Assembly (NCBI GenBank): GCA_003225595.1
Contig: QIAR01000199.1
Span: 1 to 18,111 of the forward strand
DNA length: 18,111 bases
Direction: 5' to 3'
Source: Acidobacteriota bacterium
GTDB taxonomy: Bacteria > Acidobacteriota > Terriglobia > Terriglobales > Acidobacteriaceae
Shown: piece after piece, positions 1 through 6,523 of the stretch
How the letters are laid out: every line of letters starts with the position of its first letter
Numbering within the stretch: the stretch's first letter is position 1
Program-made: the position numbers and the translations under genes
Notes under the pieces: model-generated
The model's input: the letters and a program-made list of their open reading frames with translations, nothing else
What the model was told of the DNA's origin: nothing
Database searches by the model: none

Positions 1-2
1 CG

Positions 3-44
3 CAGAAACTAGTGGCGCGAGCGAAGAGGATGAAGTTGGTGTAG
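3..44 (+). CDS. Possible 3' end of an upstream gene (partial)
   Basis: The first bases read through in frame 3 as a short basic helix-like tail, QKLVARAKRMKLV, followed by TAG. A second open frame (2-73) is also open from the window edge and reads an acidic tail ending PLRA then TGA. One of them is probably the end of the gene upstream of citF. In many genomes the citrate lyase beta subunit or a CitE-like CoA-ester lyase precedes citF, and the frame-3 tail would suit the C-terminal helix of such a protein. Thirteen residues cannot identify a family, so this is a guess from context. Confidence 0.25.
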   Translation, partial: QKLVARAKRMKLV

Positions 45-139
45 CGGTCAGGAAGCTGCCTTTGCGCGCCTGACGGCCGCAGGCTGCTCGTCCCCCATGG
101 ATCGTGGCAAAGGGAATTCCGTCTCCGCCCGTCCCAAAG

Positions 140-145
140 AAAGGG
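140..145 (+). promoter_or_regulatory. Shine-Dalgarno site that decides the citF start
   Basis: AAAGGG lies only 1 nt before the ATG at 147 but 10 nt before the ATG at 156. The second spacing is workable and the first is not, so the start at 156 is preferred. Confidence 0.55.
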
Positions 146-155
146 AATGAGCGAA

Positions 156-1709
156 ATGGTCGAACTGGCGCGCAACGCCGCGGGCCGTAGAGTGCCCGTT
201 ATTGTCAACGGCTGCCAGCAGATTCCGTACCTCGGGATTGGAAAGTACCAGGCGCGCGGGCACAAGGCGGGCCCGCCGGTGCGCTCGAACAAAGATTATC
301 CCGAAAACGGTGACAAGCGTCTCCCAGACCTTCAAACAGCATTGCTAAGATGCGGACTGTGCGATGGCATGGTCATCTCCAACCATCATCACTTGCGAGA
401 TGGTGATCGTGTGGCGCTGATGGCTCTGGAGGCGGCGGCAAAATTGGGCGCCAAGGATCTGATGTGGTTTCCCAGCGCGTCATTTCCTGCGCAGAAGAAT
501 GCGATTGACTTGATGCAGTCGGGCGTGATCCATCATATCGAAGGCAGCATGAATGGACCATTGGGTGACTACTGCACGCAAGGCAAAATGCGCGGCATGG
601 GCGTACTTCGGTCGCACGGTGGGCGCTGGCAGGCGATCCAAGATGGGGAAGTACATATTGACATCGCGATCATTGCTGCCCCCACAGCGGACCCGTTCGG
701 CAATGCGGACGGTTCACATGGGAGGTCGGCTTGCGGATCACTTGGTTTTGCGCTGGCAGATTCGATGTACGCCGATTTCGTGATCGCCGTCACAGACAAC
801 CTGGTCCCGTTCCCCTGCATCCCCTGGCAAATCCAAGGCAACAATGTGGACTGCGTGGTGGAGGTGGATTCAATCGGTGATCCAGCACAGATCATTTCCG
901 GAACAACGCAGATCACGCGCTCACCCGACCGCTTGCAGATTGCGGAGTTCGTGGCGCGATTCCTGCGCGACTCAGGAATCATGCGAAATGGATTTTCGTT
1001 CCAGGCGGGCGCGGGCGGCATCGCCCTGGCGTTTGTCGACTACCTCCGACGCATGATGAAAGAAGATGGTGTGAAGGCAAGGTTCGTGCGTGGCGGGTCT
1101 ACCCGATACCTGGTCGAGATGTTGCAAGAAGGGTTGACCGACTACATCCTCGACGGGCAGACTTTTGATCTCGATGCGGTAAAGTCGATTGCCAGTGATC
1201 CCCGGCATGTGCCGACCTCTCCCCTCACCTCGTATAACTACCATGGGAAGGGAAATTTCGCGTCAATGGTCGATGCTGTAGTGTTGGGTGCGACCGAAGT
1301 AGACGTGAACTTCAATGGAAACGTGGTGACACACTCCGATGGGCGCTTGTTGCACGGTATCGGCGGATGGCAGAACTGTTTATTCGCGGGATGCAGCATC
1401 CTGGCAATTCCCTCGTTTCGTGACCGCATCCCAGTGATCGTGGATGAGGTGACGACGCTGACCGGGCCGGGCGAGCTGATTGATGTGGTCGTGACGGAGC
1501 GCGGGATTGCGATTAATCCTGACCGACAGGACTTGGTGGACGCTGTGAAGGGCTCAAGTTTGCCGATCCGGCCAATTCAGGACATCAAGGCAGAAGTGGA
1601 GAGAATCTGCGGTGGAAAACCGGCCAAACCGAAGCTGGGGGACCGTCCGGTGGCGGTAGTGAAATGGGTGGATGGGACGGTGCTGGATACGGTGTGGCAA
1701 CTGGGGTGA
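156..1709 (+). CDS. citF: Citrate lyase alpha subunit (citrate CoA-transferase)
   Basis: This is the transferase subunit of ATP-independent citrate lyase, which swaps acetyl for citryl on the carrier thioester (EC 2.8.3.10) in the cytoplasm before cleavage to oxaloacetate. The protein has 517 residues, close to the usual CitF length of about 510. It carries family segments across its length: a glycine-rich FSFQAGAGG near residues 280-288, a GGSTRYLVEML stretch shortly after, and a C-terminal half containing THSDGRLLHGIGGWQN and GPGELIDVVVTERGIAINP. The start at 156 is chosen over the ATG at 147 because of Shine-Dalgarno spacing. No acyl-carrier subunit (citD) or citC/citG/citX follows: the next gene runs toward this one. 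The holoenzyme partners must lie upstream or elsewhere, or the protein may serve as a CitF-like CoA-transferase on its own. The family call is firm; the in vivo substrate is inferred. Confidence 0.88.
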   Translation: MVELARNAAGRRVPVIVNGCQQIPYLGIGKYQARGHKAGPPVRSNKDYPENGDKRLPDLQTALLRCGLCDGMVISNHHHLRDGDRVALMALEAAAKLGAKDLMWFPSASFPAQKNAIDLMQSGVIHHIEGSMNGPLGDYCTQGKMRGMGVLRSHGGRWQAIQDGEVHIDIAIIAAPTADPFGNADGSHGRSACGSLGFALADSMYADFVIAVTDNLVPFPCIPWQIQGNNVDCVVEVDSIGDPAQIISGTTQITRSPDRLQIAEFVARFLRDSGIMRNGFSFQAGAGGIALAFVDYLRRMMKEDGVKARFVRGGSTRYLVEMLQEGLTDYILDGQTFDLDAVKSIASDPRHVPTSPLTSYNYHGKGNFASMVDAVVLGATEVDVNFNGNVVTHSDGRLLHGIGGWQNCLFAGCSILAIPSFRDRIPVIVDEVTTLTGPGELIDVVVTERGIAINPDRQDLVDAVKGSSLPIRPIQDIKAEVERICGGKPAKPKLGDRPVAVVKWVDGTVLDTVWQLG

Positions 1710-1717
1710 AGAATTTA

Positions 1718-1750
1718 TGATTGCAGATTTTCGATTGGCGATTGAAATTG
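1718..1750 (+). repeat. Dispersed intergenic repeat, copy A
   Basis: An AT-rich element just after citF contains GATTGCAGATTT (1719-1730), then TCGATTGGCGATTGAAATTG. The same building blocks recur in reverse orientation at 11000-11057 and in altered form at 10265-10340. It lies between converging genes and has no coding potential that I trust. No clear T-tailed terminator hairpin is seen between the two convergent genes. Confidence 0.55.
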
Positions 1751-1881
1751 CATTGTTTGACGGAAGACGTAAACCGCGACCATGCGGCGGCTCAGCTGTC
1801 CTCGGAATGCTCTGGCGAGAATGATCGCGCTTACATGAATTCAAGTAAAGCGGATCTGTTACTCGTTCATTCAGGCAATAA

Positions 1882-3420
1882 CTACGGCTGCTTGCTAATC
1901 GTGCCCGAAATCTGCGTGGCGGTATCGTTCTGCAACGCGTAAGCGGAATTGTTGGAAACCACGTAAAACACAAGGTTATTTGACAGACTACTGATGCTGC
2001 CAGTGACCCGGCCATTGGAAGCGACCGAATAGTTGCCGGGCAGGAATCCGGGCAAGGTAAGCGTGCCGTTATTGGGGGGAACATAGCGGTTCAGGAGCTC
2101 GTTCAAGGTGAGATTACCGTTGCCGTCGGCATGCAGCGTACCCACTCGGTCCACGAAGCTCGTCGTGTCGAATCCATCCATCACCAAAGCAAACTGACCG
2201 TTCAGGCTGCTATTGGAAAATGCTGTGCCCTGCTGTTGATCGATTGTGCCATCCTCCACTTTGCTCCCGCTGTTGATGAGGAAGAAAGCGCGGGTGGGGC
2301 TTACCAGCCAGAAGACGTCTTGAATGGCAACCCCGTTCTGCGGGTTGAGTATGACAGAGGCCCGTCCTGTTGAACTCACGGTATAGATGCCCGTGAAGGG
2401 AACACCGGTAAATGAATTACCATCTTGCACCGAATCGTAGCTGCCGGCCGTTATGTTGCCGTTCCCATCACTTGTAAACGCGCCAACAGTTTGAACACCT
2501 CCGATGGTCGCCAGCGCGTCACCCTGGCTGCCAAAGGCGAATCCCCCATTGAGCGAAGCGTTCGAGAAAGGGTCGCCACTTTGCTTCTCGGCTCGGCCCA
2601 GCGCCAGAATGCCGGAATCCATCTGGAGGAGACGCAGCGTGTTTGCGTTCACCACGTAATACGCGAAGTTGGAGGTGGTTCCGCCGCTGTCGGTCACAGT
2701 CAGTGTCCCCCTGCCATTCGTTCCGGGAGCACTCATTGATCCTGTGAGAGTCACGGAAGAGAGAACGCCACCACGCAAGACATCCGCGTTGCCGCTGATT
2801 GTTCCCCCGGTAGAAGCCATCTTCCCTACGGTTGCCGCAGAACCCTGTGCATTGCTGTTCCCATGTACGCGCAATGTAAAGATCCCGCTCGGCACGCTCG
2901 TGAATGCGGACGACACCTGCATCTCGCCAAGTCCTCCCCCACTCGCAAAGACGTCGCGTTCGATAAGGTAAAACCGGGAAGAGTCCACCAGGGTCAAGCC
3001 CAGCGAAATGTTGCCTGAGCCATTCGTGAAACTGAAATTAAGCGTGCCCGTGCCATCGTTAGTGATGCTGTAGGTTCCGGTGAACGAGCCGGAGCCAAAC
3101 GATCCATTCTGAGCGAAGTCATCCGTACCCCCACTGATGTTTCCTTTGCCGTCAGCAGTAAACACACCCGCCTCGGTGTAAGAGGCGAAGCTGTTGGTAT
3201 TCGATATTTCTGAAGTTCCCGACAGCGAATAGGTGTACTGTCCAATCAGACTGGCGTTGGAAAAATTTCCCTTGACCGGCGGGTTGGACCTGCTGCCGCT
3301 GGAACCGCACGCCAGCGAGAATGAAAGCAGGCCGAGGACCGAAACAAGGAGCACTTTTTCCGCAGTCCGGGCGGGCAGCCTGCGCAGAGAGACATTAAGC
3401 ACATGTTTGCTTGATTTCAC
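1882..3420 (-). CDS. Repeat-containing lipoprotein, FSNASLNG-type
   Basis: This is a predicted lipid-anchored exported protein of 512 residues and unknown function. A basic N-terminus and hydrophobic stretch (about residues 23-37) end in FSLAC, a lipobox with the lipidated Cys at 38. The mature part is rich in Gly, Ser, Asn and Thr. It holds about four degenerate units of roughly 110 residues: FSNASLIGQYTYSLSG at 53, a weaker unit near 173, FSNASLNGGFAF at 285 and FSNSSLNGQFAL at 401. Most units continue with a TADGKGNISGG-like loop and a GTYSI-like strand, which suggests tandem beta domains. From memory, lipoproteins of this look occur as large paralogous sets in Acidobacteriota; that was not checked. 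The GTG at 3420 is chosen over a further-upstream GTG at 3462 because GGAG sits 6 nt before it. It faces citF and lies 226 bp beyond the end of the sugar kinase gene on the same strand. Confidence 0.75.
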   Translation of the reverse strand: MKSSKHVLNVSLRRLPARTAEKVLLVSVLGLLSFSLACGSSGSRSNPPVKGNFSNASLIGQYTYSLSGTSEISNTNSFASYTEAGVFTADGKGNISGGTDDFAQNGSFGSGSFTGTYSITNDGTGTLNFSFTNGSGNISLGLTLVDSSRFYLIERDVFASGGGLGEMQVSSAFTSVPSGIFTLRVHGNSNAQGSAATVGKMASTGGTISGNADVLRGGVLSSVTLTGSMSAPGTNGRGTLTVTDSGGTTSNFAYYVVNANTLRLLQMDSGILALGRAEKQSGDPFSNASLNGGFAFGSQGDALATIGGVQTVGAFTSDGNGNITAGSYDSVQDGNSFTGVPFTGIYTVSSTGRASVILNPQNGVAIQDVFWLVSPTRAFFLINSGSKVEDGTIDQQQGTAFSNSSLNGQFALVMDGFDTTSFVDRVGTLHADGNGNLTLNELLNRYVPPNNGTLTLPGFLPGNYSVASNGRVTGSISSLSNNLVFYVVSNNSAYALQNDTATQISGTISKQP

Positions 3421-3426
3421 GACAGT

Positions 3427-3430
3427 CTCC
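3427..3430 (-). promoter_or_regulatory. Shine-Dalgarno site supporting the GTG start at 3420
   Basis: Read on the minus strand, GGAG is followed by ACTGTC and then GTG. The longer frame starting at 3462 lacks a comparable site and would add 14 residues before an otherwise normal lipoprotein signal. Confidence 0.5.
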
Positions 3431-3646
3431 GCTGGAGGTGATGACTTAAGCCCTTGTAACACAATTTTGAGGGGAAAGTTGCGTCGAGCCTGCCATGGAT
3501 GAACAAGAAATCAAGCACAACCACTTTAAAGATTACAAACAAGCGTATCTCCAGAGCGATGATTATCCCGAAGAGGCTTCAGGTCGTGAGGGATCTTGCG
3601 TGCACTGCTGGAGCTCTTCCTCTCGCGTCCGACGCTTTGAGACGAC

Positions 3647-4603
3647 CTAGGCGCTGGGCGCCGAACCAACGATGCCGTGCTCACGAAAAAAGCGTTCACG
3701 ATGATCGCGATCACGAAAAGCCTCCGTGCCGCCAGGGCGTGTGGTCGAGAGCGCGCCTGCCAGGTTGCCGCTCGCCAGGCAAGCTGATAGATCGGCGCCA
3801 CACACATATTGATGGAGAAATCCGGCGTCGAAGCTGTCGCCGGCCCCGACCGCATCCACAACATTCACCCCCACGGCCGGGCTGACAAATCGCTCAGGAC
3901 CGCGTTGCGCCATAGCCCCTTGGGCGCCGAGCTTCACCACCACTACGGGCACGATTGCCGCAAGCTGCGCTACCGCAATCTCCAAGTCATCGGCTCCCAC
4001 GATTCGCCGTGCCTCTCGCTCGTTCGGCAAAAACACGTCCACATAGCGCAGAGCCTCACGAATTCCACCTTCCCAGCGGTCCTCCGGATCATCGTTTGTG
4101 TCGAGTGAAATGGTTAGACCAGAGGCTTTTAATCTTCGAAAAAGTTTAGCCACATGCGACTGAAGCCCACGCTGCAGATAAAACGAAGAGAGATGAAAGT
4201 GCCGGGATGAGGCAAGATAATCGAGATCCAGATCGGCAAAGTTCAATTCCAAGGTTGCGCCCGCATAGGTCACCATGTTGCGCCAGCTATCACGTTGCAA
4301 AATGACTGTCAGCCCCGTCTTGGTAGAACCGGTCATGCGGCGAAGCTTCGAGACATCGACACCGCCAGTAGCCAGGTGGTCGAGCGCGATCTGGCCAAAT
4401 TGGTCGTCACCAATCCGCGCAATAAAACCAACCTGGCTACCCAGTGCGGCAAGATTGTGGGCCACAATCGCAGATGAGCCGCCTGGCGTCAGCATCATCT
4501 GGTCCACTAGAAATTCGCGCTCAGGCGGAAGTTCGTCAGGCAGGCCGTAAAGAATCAGATCGAGGTTCAGCTCGCCAGCGACGGTGATGTCAAAGCGCGG
4601 CAT
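3647..4603 (-). CDS. PfkB-family carbohydrate kinase
   Basis: This is an ATP-dependent sugar or nucleoside kinase of the ribokinase (PfkB) fold, cytoplasmic, 318 residues. The N-terminal strand (VAGELNLDLIL) leads to a TPGGSSAIVAHNLAALG stretch (39-55), the first PfkB signature region, followed by RIGDDQFG (63-70). The second signature DAVGAGDSFDAGF lies at 250-262 with the expected catalytic base Asp256. FLPNEREARR (191-200) is the usual NE-containing segment of the family. The exact sugar cannot be read from the motifs; ribokinase, fructokinase, KDG kinase and adenosine-kinase-like activities are all possible. It starts 89 bp after msrQ on the same strand, so read-through from the msr genes is possible but not shown. 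Confidence 0.87.
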   Translation of the reverse strand: MPRFDITVAGELNLDLILYGLPDELPPEREFLVDQMMLTPGGSSAIVAHNLAALGSQVGFIARIGDDQFGQIALDHLATGGVDVSKLRRMTGSTKTGLTVILQRDSWRNMVTYAGATLELNFADLDLDYLASSRHFHLSSFYLQRGLQSHVAKLFRRLKASGLTISLDTNDDPEDRWEGGIREALRYVDVFLPNEREARRIVGADDLEIAVAQLAAIVPVVVVKLGAQGAMAQRGPERFVSPAVGVNVVDAVGAGDSFDAGFLHQYVCGADLSACLASGNLAGALSTTRPGGTEAFRDRDHRERFFREHGIVGSAPSA

Positions 4604-4692
4604 GTTCCGTTTCCCGAATAAATTTTGTTTCTTGAGAATGATAACGTGATTGATATTGCGCGGACGCTCGGGATCGAGCCTTGTTCAGTAGT

Positions 4693-5331
4693 TTATCCTT
4701 CGGAAACTTCGGTGCGGCCTGGCGGAAAAGAAATCGGCTTTGGCGCAATCATAGCTGAAAGCGACCCTACAAGGCGATACCCGAGCAACAGCGCCAGCAC
4801 AGCCGCATACTCCAAGGGTTTGCGGATGTCCGCTTTGACTAGCCAGAGGTAATGAATCACTCCCGCGATCGCGCTGAAATAAATCAGCCGGTGCAGCACC
4901 TGCCAACGCTTTCCACCCAACCTGCGTATCCAGCCGCTGGTAGAAGTAATCGCCAAAGGAATCAGCAGCACAAATCCCGTAAAGCCCACGGTAATGAAGC
5001 GGCGCTTGGCGATATCGGCCACCATTTCGTGCAGGTCGAAGAACTTATCCAGCCAAATGTAAGTAAGAAAATGGAGGATGCCGTAAAAGAACGCAAACAG
5101 CCCAATCACGCGCCGGAAGCGAATGAGCCAAGGCTGTCCCGTAAGCTTTCGCAATGGCGTGATGGCCAACGTGACAAGCAGGAGTCGCAGCGTCCAGTCC
5201 CCGGTCGCATGGGTGATGACTTCGATAGGATTAGCGCCAAGCGCCCCGTTGTAGGCCTTCAGTCCCAGCAATGCGAGCGGTACGAAGCACGCGAGGAAAA
5301 CAACGACTTTGAGCAAGCGGATCGATTTCAC
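4693..5331 (-). CDS. msrQ: Haem-binding membrane subunit of methionine sulfoxide reductase
   Basis: MsrQ (YedZ) takes electrons from the respiratory chain and passes them across the inner membrane to MsrP, which reduces oxidised methionines in periplasmic proteins. The protein has 212 residues, near the usual 200-210, with about six hydrophobic helices. His residues set in helices, as expected for b-haem ligands, are H87 (GILHFLTY), H147 (QVLHRLIY) and H160 (VIHYLW). The segment LGANPIEVITHATGDWTLRLLL is typical of the family. The frame is open far upstream inside msrP, but homology begins at VKSIRLLKVV. I place the start at GTG 5331, 8 nt after the msrP stop. No good Shine-Dalgarno sits at the right distance, so translation is probably coupled to msrP. 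Confidence 0.9.
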   Translation of the reverse strand: MKSIRLLKVVVFLACFVPLALLGLKAYNGALGANPIEVITHATGDWTLRLLLVTLAITPLRKLTGQPWLIRFRRVIGLFAFFYGILHFLTYIWLDKFFDLHEMVADIAKRRFITVGFTGFVLLIPLAITSTSGWIRRLGGKRWQVLHRLIYFSAIAGVIHYLWLVKADIRKPLEYAAVLALLLGYRLVGSLSAMIAPKPISFPPGRTEVSEG

Positions 5332-5339
5332 GGCGATGC

Positions 5340-6302
5340 TCAGAAATTCTTCCTCAGGTCCATGCCGTTGTACAGGCTGGCCATCTGGTCGCCGTATCCG
5401 TTGAACATCAGCGTAGGACGCTTGAAGAATTCGCCCAGCCGCCGCTCCTTCGCCTGGCTCCAGCGCGGATGATCCACGTTCGGGTTCACATTCGAGTAGA
5501 AGCCGTATTCGTTCGGCGCCGCCAGGTTCCAGGTATTGATCGGTTGCTCTTCCTTGAAGCTGACTTTCACGATTGCCTTGGCGCTCTTGAAACCGTATTT
5601 CCAGGGCACGACGATACGCAACGGCGCGCCGTCCTGGTTGGGCAGCACTTCGCCATACATGCCAAAGCAGAGGAGCGCCAGCGGGTGCATGGCTTCGTCC
5701 ATGCGAAGTCCCTCGACGTAGGGCCACTCCAGTACTGTCCCTTTCTGGCCGGGCATCTGCTTGGGATCGTGAATTGTGGTGAACTGCACGAATTTCGCCT
5801 TGCCTAGCGGTTCCGCTTTCTTAATCAGTTCATTCAATGAGAGCCCTATCCAGGGGACCACAATCGACCAGCCTTCCACACAACGATGCCGATAAATACG
5901 TTCTTCCGGCGTGGCCATCTTGATGATGCTATCGACATCGAGCACCTGCTTCTTTTTCACTAGCCCATCGATAGTGACGGTCCACGGGCGTGTCTTGAAA
6001 TCTTTGGCCAGGCCGGCGGGGCCGTATTTGTCGGTCGAAAATTCGTAGTAGTTGTTGTAATTGGTGACGTCCTTGTAGGGTGTGATTTTCTCGGTGGTAC
6101 TGAACCGGCTCTTCTGGACATTGTCAATCTTTGCATTGGCCTCGGCCACAGTTGAAGGTGAAGCCAGTTCGCGCAGACCGACGCCCGTCATCACGGCCGC
6201 GCCTGCCACTGTCACGCTGGCGAGGAATTTGCGGCGGCTCAGATAAAGATCTTTGGGCGTGATGTCTGAGGATCGAATATCGATCGAGTTCTTGATCAGC
6301 AT
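5340..6302 (-). CDS. msrP: Molybdopterin-dependent protein-methionine-sulfoxide reductase, catalytic subunit
   Basis: MsrP (YedY) is a periplasmic Mo-cofactor enzyme that reduces methionine sulfoxide in exported proteins, with electrons from MsrQ. The protein has 320 residues (E. coli about 334). A Tat signal with SRRKFLAS at 22-29 is followed by a hydrophobic stretch and an Ala-rich cleavage region, as expected for export of a folded cofactor protein. The Mo-ligand cysteine is Cys141 in YRHRCVEGWS. Other family segments are NNYYEFSTDK, RPWTVTIDGL, PLRIVVPWKYGFKSAK and the C-terminal LMFNGYGDQMASLYNG. A good Shine-Dalgarno (AGGGGA, 8 nt before ATG) supports the start. It forms a tight two-gene operon with msrQ. 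The upstream spacer to the kinase gene's stop is 221 bp, where a promoter should lie; I could not place it convincingly. Confidence 0.94.
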   Translation of the reverse strand: MLIKNSIDIRSSDITPKDLYLSRRKFLASVTVAGAAVMTGVGLRELASPSTVAEANAKIDNVQKSRFSTTEKITPYKDVTNYNNYYEFSTDKYGPAGLAKDFKTRPWTVTIDGLVKKKQVLDVDSIIKMATPEERIYRHRCVEGWSIVVPWIGLSLNELIKKAEPLGKAKFVQFTTIHDPKQMPGQKGTVLEWPYVEGLRMDEAMHPLALLCFGMYGEVLPNQDGAPLRIVVPWKYGFKSAKAIVKVSFKEEQPINTWNLAAPNEYGFYSNVNPNVDHPRWSQAKERRLGEFFKRPTLMFNGYGDQMASLYNGMDLRKNF

Positions 6303-6523
6303 TGAAAAGGTCCCCTGAAAGGCGTACGGATCGCGCCATTCAGACGGATTTGCCTAGTCCGTAGCATTATCTTCTAGATAGGACGCAGATCGAGAGGAGA
6401 AGTTACACGGACTGGATATTATGAGGTGCTCAGCTGCCCACACCTGAGGAGCTAATGACCAATCTTGTAAGCGCGTGACACGCTGCGGAGATCAAGCAGC
6501 CAAAGGAGAAGACGCCAAAAGGG

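Noticed and set aside
147..155. Longer citF start at ATG 147
   Set aside because: The Shine-Dalgarno would be 1 nt from this ATG; the ATG at 156 has proper spacing.
1554..2084. 176-residue minus-strand frame across the citF and lipoprotein ends
   Set aside because: It spans repeat copy A, and its peptide is a by-product of the AT-rich repeat and two antisense gene ends.
4852..5472. 206-residue plus-strand frame opposite msrQ and msrP
   Set aside because: It is antisense to two well-identified genes, is rich in Gln/Arg/Asn, and shows no family motif or ribosome site.
5332..5727. N-terminal extension of msrQ inside msrP
   Set aside because: The frame is open by chance. Its residues are Arg/Gly-rich and unlike MsrQ, while msrP coding there is clearly conserved.
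6303..6523. A promoter for msrP, using GATAAT read on the minus strand near 6370
   Set aside because: The -10-like box is fair, but no acceptable -35 stands at the right distance.
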